A stretch of DNA of 64,000 nt from Aulosira sp. FACHB-615 (lineage in GTDB: Bacteria > Cyanobacteriota > Cyanobacteriia > Cyanobacteriales > Nostocaceae). The DNA is taken from positions 1-64,000 of the forward strand of contig NZ_JACJSE010000001.1 of assembly GCF_014698045.1 (NCBI RefSeq). Reading direction: 5' to 3'. A program made the translations under genes and the position numbers. Positions 8,509 to 16,500 of the stretch are shown here, piece by piece. The notes beneath the pieces are model-generated. The model was not told the origin of the DNA and made no database searches. It saw only the letters and a program-made list of their open reading frames with translations. Position 1 is the first letter of the stretch; each line of letters opens with the position of its first letter.

Positions 8509-8720
8509 TTATTTGTCATTTGTCATTTGTCATTCGTTCCGTTCCCTTCCTTGTCCCCCTTGTCTCCCTTGTCCCCTCACACCCTCATACAAAGCAATAT
8601 ACCCAAGCCCTAGTCAGGCATGGGTAAATCTTGCTAAATCTCATCTGAGTACTCTGGCAAAGTGCTGTTGCTAACTGAGATTGATTTCTTGAAGCAAAGC
8701 CAGTACCAAACCATCCATAT
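8509..8720. other. Spacer between pth and rpsU with short tandem repeats
   Basis: Starts with TTTGTCA heptads (8511-8533), followed by a CCTTGTCYC array (about 8541-8578), the same word that forms the large arrays at 48.8, 50.1 and 57.1 kb. Nothing coding was seen. Confidence 0.6.
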
Positions 8721-8900
8721 TTATTTAAAACGGCGCTTGCGTCTTGCTGCTACAGCTTTACGTTTGCGCTTTTCTAATGGTGTTTCAAAGTGCCGATGAT
8801 ATTTTACGTCGGCAAGTATACCAGCCTTGGATACTTGACGCTTAAATCGACGTAATGCTGAATCTATTCCTTCGTTTTCGCCTAGAACCACTTGGGTCAT
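8721..8900 (-). CDS. rpsU: 30S ribosomal protein bS21 (first copy)
   Basis: 59 residues, MTQVVLGENEGIDSALRRF to the basic C-terminus RKRRFK. bS21 is a small, basic subunit of the 30S ribosome near the anti-Shine-Dalgarno region. A good ribosome site (GAGGAAA) precedes the ATG. A second copy at 13258 shares the first 22 residues nearly exactly but differs afterwards (ILADVKYHRHFETPLEKRK here against IFQDMRKKRHFETPLEKQK). It stands alone, without the RNA-binding-protein gene that accompanies the second copy. Confidence 0.93.
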   Translation of the reverse strand: MTQVVLGENEGIDSALRRFKRQVSKAGILADVKYHRHFETPLEKRKRKAVAARRKRRFK

Positions 8901-9128
8901 TCTGTTTCCTCGTTATGGATAATTCCCATTGTAATAGTAGCCTCCGACTTAGCCAAACGCCGCCAACTTGCGTTCAAACATACTAGTTTTGGCAAGCGTA
9001 CTGCGTGCAGTAGGAGACATACTATTTATAATCACAAATTAGTATTATATGACTTAGTAACAAAAGTTAGTGGTTGATGTATAGTCCAAATAGAGGTTTT
9101 GTAGCGCAAATGTCATTATTAATACTGC

Positions 9129-9473
9129 TTAAAAGTTAATTCTTCCCTGATTTAATAATTTATATCCGGTGGCTAATGCCGTAAACGCCACACAAAAACT
9201 CCATAAACTAGTCGGTCTTAAAATAACTCCACCACTTAAAAACACTAGCACGATTCCCAGCCCCAGTAATACCCAACCAAAATTACCAGTTTGTCTAGGA
9301 AAGAAAACTAGCGAAAATATGCCAGCCATAATTGCTAGAACTGAACCAGTAGCAGGCGCACTCCGATAAAAAAATGAATAGTATCCGCTAACAAATATGA
9401 TGTTTTGACCGAAAAAATATAACCCTACAAATAATAAAATCAAGCCTATTAGTTTGATGAAAAGCCTACCCAT
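9129..9473 (-). CDS. Small hypothetical membrane protein (114 aa)
   Basis: 114 residues with about four hydrophobic segments (near 5-22, 42-60, 65-82 and 88-105), so an integral membrane protein. The N-terminus MGRLFIKLIGLILLFVGLYFF is a membrane anchor without a cleavage site. I do not recognise the family; no catalytic or binding motif is visible. It has no operon partner on its strand within 250 bp. Confidence 0.6.
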   Translation of the reverse strand: MGRLFIKLIGLILLFVGLYFFGQNIIFVSGYYSFFYRSAPATGSVLAIMAGIFSLVFFPRQTGNFGWVLLGLGIVLVFLSGGVILRPTSLWSFCVAFTALATGYKLLNQGRINF

Positions 9474-9670
9474 AATTATTAGATGTACCTTAGCTAAATC
9501 TAAAGTTAGTTTGGGTTTATTATATTTGAACTATTAATAAAAAACTATAGATTTATGTAAAAAATTATCTAAAATTCATGTACAATCCAGCAAATATACG
9601 TAGAATATCATCTGGGATTTGATCATAAACCCCTCATACAGAACTTTTGAAGTAAGTGAGGCATAGCGTG

Positions 9671-9733
9671 AATAATGAGTAATGAGTAATGAGTAATGAG
9701 TAAGAAATTTACTTATTACTTATTACTCATTAC
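9671..9733. repeat. AATGAGT heptad array with inverted partner
   Basis: Four to five AATGAGT units (about 9671-9703) are followed after AAGAAATTT by the complementary TTACTTATTACTCATTACT, so the region folds back on itself. The right arm runs into the last codons of rsmI and forms its stop region; it could act as its terminator. Confidence 0.7.
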
Positions 9734-10583
9734 TTTCTTCAATAGACAAAGCCAATTGATAAACTTCGCGCCGGGAAAGTGAGGTAAATTTGGCTAGTTG
9801 ACGGCTGGCTTGAGAACGGGATATTCCTTGCCTAATTAACTGTTGTAATTCTGCTTTGAGTTGTGTTTCGGTTAATAAAGGCTGGGTGGCTGGTGTTCCT
9901 GCAACAAGTAAAGTGTATTCACCTTGGGGTTCTCGTTGTTGGTAATGAGCGATCGCATCGGCAATTGTACCGCGCCAAAATTCTTCGTACAATTTAGTTA
10001 GTTCCCGCGCCAGCACAATTTGGCGTTCGTCCCCAAAAGCTGCTGCTAAATCTTGCAAAGTATCTGTTAAACGATGGGGCGATTCGTAGAAAATTAAGGT
10101 GCGAGATTCTGTCTGCAAGGTTTCTAAATATTCCCGTCGTTGTTGTGCTTTCGGTGGTAAAAAACCTTCAAACGCAAACTTATCTGTCGGTAAACCCGCC
10201 GCACTCAAAGCGGTAATGGCTGCACTCGCACCAGGAATTGGTACTACTTTGATCCCTGCGTCAATACAAGCTTTAATTAGTTCATAGCCAGGATCAGAAA
10301 TTCCTGGCATACCTGCATCACTAACCAACGCGATCGCTTTACCATGATTTAAATGCTCTAAAATTTCTGGAATGCGACTATTGCGATTATGTTCGTGATA
10401 ACTGATTTGGGGTGTTTTAACTTGAAAATGTTGGAGTAATTTCCCTGTGTGGCGCGTGTCTTCCGCAGCAATTAAATCTACTGTTTGCAAAATTCGCACC
10501 GCCCGAAAGGTAATATCTTCTAAGTTGCCAATGGGTGTGCCAACAACGTAAAGTGTTCCTGGTTGGGGTTTGTCATTTGTCAT
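9723..10583 (-). CDS. rsmI: 16S rRNA (cytidine-1402-2'-O)-methyltransferase
   Basis: 286 residues. RsmI 2'-O-methylates C1402 in the decoding centre of 16S rRNA using SAM. It has the tetrapyrrole-methylase fold: GTLYVVGTPIGNLEDITFRA at the N-terminus, AAEDTRHTGKLL, the SAM loop VSDAGMPGISDPGYELI, and PIPGASAAITALSAAGLP. The C-terminal helix-turn segment (SRSQASRQLAKFTSLSRREV) is typical. The start codon lies within a TTTGTCATTTGTCA heptad repeat, so the first residues (MTNDK) are repeat-encoded; the stop region also overlaps a repeat. Confidence 0.93.
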   Translation of the reverse strand: MTNDKPQPGTLYVVGTPIGNLEDITFRAVRILQTVDLIAAEDTRHTGKLLQHFQVKTPQISYHEHNRNSRIPEILEHLNHGKAIALVSDAGMPGISDPGYELIKACIDAGIKVVPIPGASAAITALSAAGLPTDKFAFEGFLPPKAQQRREYLETLQTESRTLIFYESPHRLTDTLQDLAAAFGDERQIVLARELTKLYEEFWRGTIADAIAHYQQREPQGEYTLLVAGTPATQPLLTETQLKAELQQLIRQGISRSQASRQLAKFTSLSRREVYQLALSIEESNE

Positions 10584-10603
10584 TTGTTATTCGTTATTCG
10601 TAT

Positions 10604-10694
10604 AGGACTTACGCAAAAACCCTCTCAAATCCTCTTAACTTCGTGTCCTTTGCGCCCTTTGCGGTTCGTTTTTTCATGATTTTGCGTAAGTCCT
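10604..10694. repeat. 91-bp foldback repeat, AGGACTTACGCA family (copy 2)
   Basis: Arms AGGACTTACGCA (10604-10615) and TGCGTAAGTCCT (10683-10694) are perfect complements. The interior is shorter and different from that of copies 1 and 4 (CCTTTGCGCCCTTTGCGG). It separates the divergent rsmI and sugar-kinase genes. Confidence 0.8.
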
Positions 10695-10731
10695 GTCGTA
10701 ATTTGTTATTTGTCATTTTTATTAAACAAAT

Positions 10732-11631
10732 ATGGTGACTAATCTAAAATCCAAAATCCAAAATTTAAAATCACATCGCGGATTATTTGTCGGGTTAGTC
10801 ACCTTAGATTTGATTTATCTGGCTGATGCTGCTCCGCAAAATAATCAAAAGTTGGTGGCTAATGACTATACTGTAGCAGCAGGCGGCCCGGCTACAAATG
10901 CGGCGGTAACTTTTGCCCATTTAGGAAATTATGCAAATATCTTGGGTGTGGTTGGTTCTCACCCCATGACGCAACTTATTTATAGTGACTTAGAAAATTA
11001 TAGAGTAGCGATCGCCGACCTAGACCCCAACAAACCCACACCACCACCTGTCTCTTCAATTATTGTTACCCAAGCCACCGGCGAACGAGCGATTATTTCG
11101 ATTAACGCTGTGAAGACTCAAGCCAACAAAGCATCTGTCCCAGATAATATTTTGTCAGATATTAATATTGTATTGATTGATGGACACCAAATAGAAGTAG
11201 GGAAAGCGATCGCGCAAACTGCAAAAGCTCATCATATCCCAGTAGTCATTGATGGTGGTAGCTGGAAACACGGCTTTGAGGAAATCTTACCCTTTGTCGA
11301 TTATGCCGTTTGTTCGGCAAATTTCTATCCTCCTGGCTGTGAGACAGAACAACAGGTTTTTGATTATCTCAGCAGTTTTAACATTCCCCACATTGCCATT
11401 ACCCACGGTGATCAACCAATTACATATCTAAGTCAGAATCAAAGTGCTACTATAACCGTACCGCGAATTACCGCAGTTGACACCCTGGGGGCTGGTGATA
11501 TTGTTCACGGCGCTTTCTGCCACTATATATTAAGTGAAAATTTCCCCGATGCTTTAGCACAAGCCGCATCTATCGCCGCTAATTCCTGTAAATTTTTTGG
11601 CACACGTCGCTGGATGGAAGTAAAACAATGA
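10732..11631 (+). CDS. PfkB-family carbohydrate kinase
   Basis: 299 residues. PfkB (ribokinase-like) enzymes phosphorylate sugars or nucleosides with ATP. Visible motifs: the N-terminal glycine pair in AAGGPATNAAVTFAHLG, and the C-terminal DTLGAGDIVHGAF, which holds the anion hole and the catalytic aspartate. The first about 15 residues (NLKSKIQNLKS) are encoded by AAAATCC heptads, so the true protein core begins near GLFVGLVTLDLIY; the ATG at 10732 is the only good start. The stop overlaps the next start by four bases (ATGA), showing coupling with the CysQ-like gene. The substrate is not deducible. Confidence 0.85.
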   Translation: MVTNLKSKIQNLKSHRGLFVGLVTLDLIYLADAAPQNNQKLVANDYTVAAGGPATNAAVTFAHLGNYANILGVVGSHPMTQLIYSDLENYRVAIADLDPNKPTPPPVSSIIVTQATGERAIISINAVKTQANKASVPDNILSDINIVLIDGHQIEVGKAIAQTAKAHHIPVVIDGGSWKHGFEEILPFVDYAVCSANFYPPGCETEQQVFDYLSSFNIPHIAITHGDQPITYLSQNQSATITVPRITAVDTLGAGDIVHGAFCHYILSENFPDALAQAASIAANSCKFFGTRRWMEVKQ

Positions 11632-12491
11632 AAAATTTAGAAGATATATTAGCGATCGCTCGTGATGTAGGCTGGAAAGCGGCAGATATTCTCCACTCTT
11701 ATTATCACGGCAAAGTTAAAGACCCTGATTTACAGGTGCAGTATAAACAAAGCGAACCTGTAACAATTGCAGATGTTACCGTTAGTCAATATATTGTGCA
11801 GAGACTACAAGCTGCTTTTGGTGATGAAGATTTTGCTTACATTAGCGAAGAAACCTATAAATCACAACTCCAGCTAGAAAACTCTCAGTTAGTATGGCTA
11901 ATTGACCCTTTAGATGGTACAAGAGATTTTATTGATAAGACTGGAGATTATGCCATTCATATTGCGTTAATTCAAGAGCATCGTCCGATTTTATCTGTGG
12001 TCGCTGTACCAGAAGCCGAAACTATCTACTACGCTATTAAAGAAGGTGGAACCTTCAAAGAAACTCCAAGCGCCACTGTCTCTATAAAACTTTCACCAAC
12101 AAAACTCGTGGAAGATTTAACCTTAGTTGTTAGTCGTTCTCATCGCAATGAAAGACTAGAGTATTTATTACAAAATTTGCCTTGTCAAAATCAAAAAGCT
12201 GTCGGCAGTGTAGGTTGTAAAATTGCTACCATTCTAGAGCAAAATGCAGACATCTATATTTCTCTTTCTGGTAAATCTGCGCCTAAAGATTGGGATATTG
12301 CCGCACCAGAGCTAATTTTAACCGAAGCAGGCGGTAACTTTACTCGCTTTGATGGCAGTCCTTTACAATATCACACTGGAGATATTAATCAATGGGGAGG
12401 CTTACTTGCCAGTAATAGTAACTCTCATCAACTTTTATGTCAGGAAGCGCAAAGGATATTATCTGAGTTCGACGGTATTAAGAAAGTGTAG
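11628..12491 (+). CDS. cysQ: Inositol-monophosphatase family protein, CysQ-like 3'(2'),5'-bisphosphate nucleotidase
   Basis: 287 residues of the magnesium-dependent, lithium-sensitive phosphatase superfamily. Metal-site motifs: EE at 74-75, DPLDGTRDF at 93-101, and DWDIAAPELILTEAGG near residue 225. CysQ-type enzymes hydrolyse adenosine 3',5'-bisphosphate or PAPS formed in sulfate assimilation. The start overlaps the PfkB stop by four bases, so both proteins are probably made together; a shared substrate is possible, so an inositol- or sugar-phosphatase role cannot be excluded. Confidence 0.82.
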   Translation: MKNLEDILAIARDVGWKAADILHSYYHGKVKDPDLQVQYKQSEPVTIADVTVSQYIVQRLQAAFGDEDFAYISEETYKSQLQLENSQLVWLIDPLDGTRDFIDKTGDYAIHIALIQEHRPILSVVAVPEAETIYYAIKEGGTFKETPSATVSIKLSPTKLVEDLTLVVSRSHRNERLEYLLQNLPCQNQKAVGSVGCKIATILEQNADIYISLSGKSAPKDWDIAAPELILTEAGGNFTRFDGSPLQYHTGDINQWGGLLASNSNSHQLLCQEAQRILSEFDGIKKV

Positions 12492-12802
12492 AACTATATA
12501 TGTATATAGCTAAAGTTAGTTTGTCCAACTTTACAGTATAATTTATAATTATATTTAATAGTTAATCTAATTAATGTCTATGAACATATTTTCAGACATT
12601 TTTTAGGTACAAATACCCAAAAATTATTCTGTAATAGTTACAGAATACAAAGTTTTTTGAATAGTTGATAACTTTGATTGTTGGGAGCTTGTGCTATACT
12701 TTGGCATATAAGGATTATTTTCGGTTGAGTAACTCGTTTTGATTTTTAAAAAGCGTCTCTCCGAATTTAACTCTCTACACTCCCTGAATTCGGAGACATT
12801 AT
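12492..12802. promoter_or_regulatory. AT-rich leader region upstream of the RNA-binding-protein gene
   Basis: 311 bp with no ORF. It is strongly AT-rich up to about 12700, contains TTGTGCTATACTTTGGCATA (a possible promoter zone near 12690-12710), and ends in the hairpin described at 12758-12796. Long leaders are known for cyanobacterial cold-induced rbp genes; the exact start site cannot be placed by eye. Confidence 0.5.
12758..12796 (+). promoter_or_regulatory. Hairpin that sequesters the ribosome-binding site of the rbp gene
   Basis: TCTCCGAATT (12758-12767) pairs perfectly with AATTCGGAGA (12787-12796) around a 19-nt loop. The GGAG (12792-12795), seven bases before the ATG at 12803, is the Shine-Dalgarno sequence and is fully within the right arm. 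Translation should therefore depend on opening this 10-bp stem, by temperature, protein or antisense pairing. Confidence 0.7.
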
Positions 12803-13135
12803 ATGTCAATTTACATCGGAAACCTTTCCTATCAAGTCACTGAGGAAGACTTGAGATTAGCATTTAGCGAATACGGAAAAGTAAGTCGCGTTCAGTTACC
12901 AACTGACCGCGAAACTGGCCGTCCTCGCGGTTTTGCCTTTGTGGAAATGGAAAATGAATCACAAGAAACCGCAGCCATTGAAGCACTAGATGGTGCTGAA
13001 TGGATGGGTCGTGACCTGAGAGTTAACAAAGCTAAACCTCGTGAAGAAAGAAGTACTTCCCGTGGTGGTGGCGGTGGTGGCTGGGGTAACAACCGTGGCG
13101 GCGGCGGTGGCGGCGGCCGTGGTGGTCGCTACTAA
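12803..13135 (+). CDS. RNA-binding protein with one RRM and a glycine-rich tail
   Basis: 110 residues. The RRM spans about 1-80, with RNP2 IYIGNL (3-8) and RNP1 RGFAFVEM (42-49), followed by a Gly/Arg tail (86-110). This is the Rbp family of cyanobacteria, single-RRM proteins often induced by cold and implicated in mRNA localisation or stability. It is followed by rpsU 122 bp downstream, the classical rbp-rpsU pair. A hairpin covering its ribosome site and a nested hairpin in the rbp-rpsU gap suggest RNA-level control. Confidence 0.93.
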   Translation: MSIYIGNLSYQVTEEDLRLAFSEYGKVSRVQLPTDRETGRPRGFAFVEMENESQETAAIEALDGAEWMGRDLRVNKAKPREERSTSRGGGGGGWGNNRGGGGGGGRGGRY

Positions 13136-13168
13136 ACTTTTGAAATAAAAATTTAGCATCTAGAGTCT

Positions 13169-13202
13169 CCAGCAGATAAAGCCAAAGGCTCAATTCTGCT
13201 GG
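13169..13202 (+). terminator. Nested hairpin between rbp and rpsU (terminator or attenuator)
   Basis: CCAGCAG (13169-13175) pairs with CTGCTGG (13196-13202), and an inner GCC/GGC pair (13181-13183 with 13187-13189) stacks inside. T-rich sequence follows (TATTTTATTTTTTC). It would lower read-through into rpsU, so the ratio of RNA-binding protein to S21 can be set here. Confidence 0.75.
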
Positions 13203-13257
13203 GGTATTTTATTTTTTCTCTAGATTTTGCTATTCATCCAAATAAGGAGGATTGAGA

Positions 13258-13455
13258 ATGACGCAAGTAGTCTTGGGGGAGAATGAGGGTATTGATTCAG
13301 CTTTGCGAAGATTTAAACGGGAAGTTTCTAAAGCTGGAATTTTCCAAGACATGAGAAAGAAGCGTCACTTTGAGACACCGCTAGAAAAACAAAAGCGGAA
13401 AGCAGTTGCAAGACACAAACAAAATCGTAGCAACGGCGCACGGCGCTTCAAGTAA
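13258..13455 (+). CDS. rpsU: 30S ribosomal protein bS21 (second copy)
   Basis: 65 residues from the ATG at 13258, preceded at ideal distance by AAGGAGG (13244-13250), a much stronger ribosome site than most in this window. It matches the copy at 8721-8900 in MTQVVLGENEGIDSALRRF and then diverges; the C-terminus is longer and rich in Asn and Arg (RHKQNRSNGARRFK). Its place behind the RRM gene is typical of cyanobacteria and hints at joint cold-responsive expression. Confidence 0.93.
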   Translation: MTQVVLGENEGIDSALRRFKREVSKAGIFQDMRKKRHFETPLEKQKRKAVARHKQNRSNGARRFK

Positions 13456-13525
13456 CATAGCTAAAAATATTAGTATGGTTGGGGCATCAGCCATTAGGTT
13501 TGCTATTACTATTTAAACCTAAAAT

Positions 13526-13546
13526 CCCCACCCTTTAAGGGTGGGG
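13526..13546. terminator. Perfect palindrome between convergent rpsU and dnaE-N
   Basis: CCCCACCCTT (13526-13535) and AAGGGTGGGG (13537-13546) are perfect complements around one T. It lies 70 bp after rpsU and 7 bp before the dnaE-N stop codon, so it can serve as a bidirectional terminator. Only weak T or A tracts flank it. Confidence 0.6.
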
Positions 13547-13552
13547 AGCATG

Positions 13553-16500
13553 TCAAATTGGTAAAGCTTTAACTTGTAGTAAATCTAGCTCGCGCTCAAA
13601 AATTTCATCAATAGGTAACATCTGACCATCGGTAGTCATAAATTTATGGTCTTTGGTGGCGCGAATTACGGAACCGTCTTCTAAACAATACTCGAATAAT
13701 TCTTGTTGTCCTCGATTATGCCATTGGGCGATCGCTTGCGTATAGACATGACCATGACTGTCAACGCTAAACACGCTACATTCCAATTGTTTTTCCACAA
13801 TTTCGCCGATAGGGACAAAGCCATATTCTACTGTTAATACTTCTGTGTCATAGCTGAGGCAATATTCAGCGAACTTCAACATATCATCAAATAGCTTTTC
13901 GGCTACTTGCTTTTTCACACCGTTTTTTGTCGAACCATCAATAAATTTTTCCTGCTGCTTCTGCATTTCCGAAACTTTCTTCTTACCCATTGCGCGACGC
14001 AGCAAGTCAGCTTGTCCTAAAGAATATCCAGCCATATCTTGAGCAATTTTCATGATTTGCTCTTGATAAACCATGATGCCGTAGGTTTCATTTAAAATTG
14101 GTTCTAAAATCTGGCTTTCATAGTCAATATTTTCGCGTCCATGTTTGCGGTTAATAAACTTAGGAATTAACCCTGCATCTAAAGGGCCTGGTCTGTATAA
14201 TGCCAAGATAGAAGAAATATCTTCAATATTAGAAGGCTTCAAATCACGGACAATTTGTTTCATCCCTGATGATTCTAATTGGAATATCCCCTCTAACTCT
14301 CCAGATTCTAGCAGTTCATAAGTTTTCTGGACATCTTTAGGTAGGGTTTTATGTTCACCCTTAGCTAAAATCTTTTGGGCTTTTCTTTCTTGATTAGTGA
14401 TTTCATAAGGGTCAACTCTATAACCTTTATTATGCTCAATTAAATCAATGGTTTTTTGAATCATTGTCAGGTTTCTTAAACCTAAAAAGTCCATTTTTAA
14501 TAGACCCATTGATTCCAAATCTTCCATGAAATATTGGGTAATTACTGACCCATCATTATTTTTTTGTAAAGGCACAATTTCATCAAGGGGGTCAGCAGAA
14601 ATTACTACCCCAGCCGCGTGAACACCGAAGGTTTTGTTAGTTCCTTCAATTCGCATCGCCATATCAATCCAACGGCGGACTGTCGGGTCATTATCATATT
14701 TCTCCTTAAACTCTGGTTCGGGAGTGTCATCAGAAATCATCACCTTGAGTTTAGTTGGTTTTCCCCGCACCACAGGAATTAACTTCGCCATTTTGTCAGC
14801 GTCCCCATAGGGAATATTCAACACCCTGGCGACATCTTTTAATACAGCTTTAGAAGTTAAGCGGTTAAAGGTAATAATTTGAGCAACTCTATCTGTACCA
14901 TATTTTTCTGTGACATAATTAATCACTTGATCCCGTTTTTCAATACAAAAATCGGTATCAATATCAGGCATTGATTTCCGTTCTGGGTTCAAGAAACGCT
15001 CAAATAATAAGCCATGATGTACGGGGTCAATGTTAGTAATTCCCATTGTGTAGGCTACTAAAGACCCTGCGGCAGAATTATGAATGGCGATTGAGTTGCC
15101 GATATAGGAAGTATCACCAGGAACGCTGATATCATAGACATAACCGTTATAGTTCAATGTCTTAGTTTCTTTAATTTTTATGTAAATATAATTATCATCT
15201 ACATAAAAACCATCATTGCGATAAAATTTTTGGGGTTTGATACCTACAGGAAAATCAATAAAGTCAGCATTCCAGTCTAAAAGTTGTTTTCCTGATAATT
15301 TAACTGAATATTCTACAGACCAATTGACTTTTTGTTTTTTTCTTTTAATGATAGATCCCCAATATCCAAACCGAGCCAATAGTAATCTTAATTGGGCAGC
15401 AAGGTTACTAGATGTGGTTGTATATTTGATATTGATAGTTTTATCTTTTGTGCCATTATGACCATCACCGCGAAAAAGATAAGCAATTAAAAGTCTGATG
15501 TACTCTGACTTACCTTGAGTGACAATTTCATCAGGTATGTGCTTATGGTTGGCTCCTTTACCACATAAGCTAGATAAAAACTCTCCCACAATTCTGGAGT
15601 AACAGAGAACTTGTAAAGAGTTCTTTTTGGGATGGGGAAATATTTTACTTTCTAAACCAAACACTTGATTAATGAGACGACAAATTTCTTCAGCATAATT
15701 CACCTCATTTTTGGCAAGTCCAAAGCCAACCGCGCATTCTCTTTCTCCTAGTCTTGACCATCCCTCAGCAATATAATAGCCAAGAATTCTGGCGAGGTCT
15801 TCGTTAAAAGTGATGTATCTGGGAATTTTTCGAGTAATTAAATGATTTGTGCCGATTTCATACCAAATAAATTCCTGATCAAATCTTAAATGCGATTTAC
15901 TTTCTACAAAATTTACTAAATCAAAAACAACTTCTTGTTCAGCAGATTTAACTCTAGGAAAGACAACAAAATCATTTTTGCGGAGTTTTCCAGCTTCTAT
16001 CCACTTTAATTGATAGCCTTGATATGGTTTAACAGAACAATATCGAGTACAGCTAGGTTTACAAACATTAGCTTGTTTGATACTCATGACCACACATTCA
16101 TCAGTTTTAACTGCCCAAATTTTATGGTCTTTAGTTAAAAATAATTCTTCATTAGCTGCTTTGATTTTGACAATTTCTTCATTACAGGGATATTCATGTT
16201 TATGAGTAACAGGTAAGAGATTTCCTTGATGAGTAATTACCTTTTGTCCAACTTGAATATCTTTGATCAAAATTTGTTCGCCACTGGCCAGCATCACCTT
16301 AGTATCGCCTAAAACGCATCCACGTCCCGGCCCCACTGGAATATTATTATCTCTCGCAAATTTGATGTAGTCCCACACCACTAAAAAGTATGTAGAAAAA
16401 CCCATTTGCTGGAGCATTTTCAGTTCATATTCCAATCTTTCTTTATAAACTGGCTCAACTTCAGTGCGAGATTTTCTGTTTAATTTATCTAAAAGTCCGT

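Noticed and set aside
13526..13546. Palindrome as the end of an IS200/IS605 element
   Set aside because: No TnpA or TnpB reading frame lies nearby; a terminator between convergent genes explains it.
13553..13861. Apparent truncation of dnaE
   Set aside because: The early stop is the normal end of the split-intein N-half, and the partner is present at 62677.
15237..15461. 74-residue frame antisense to the dnaE intein
   Set aside because: Shadow frame in the endonuclease region without motif or ribosome site.
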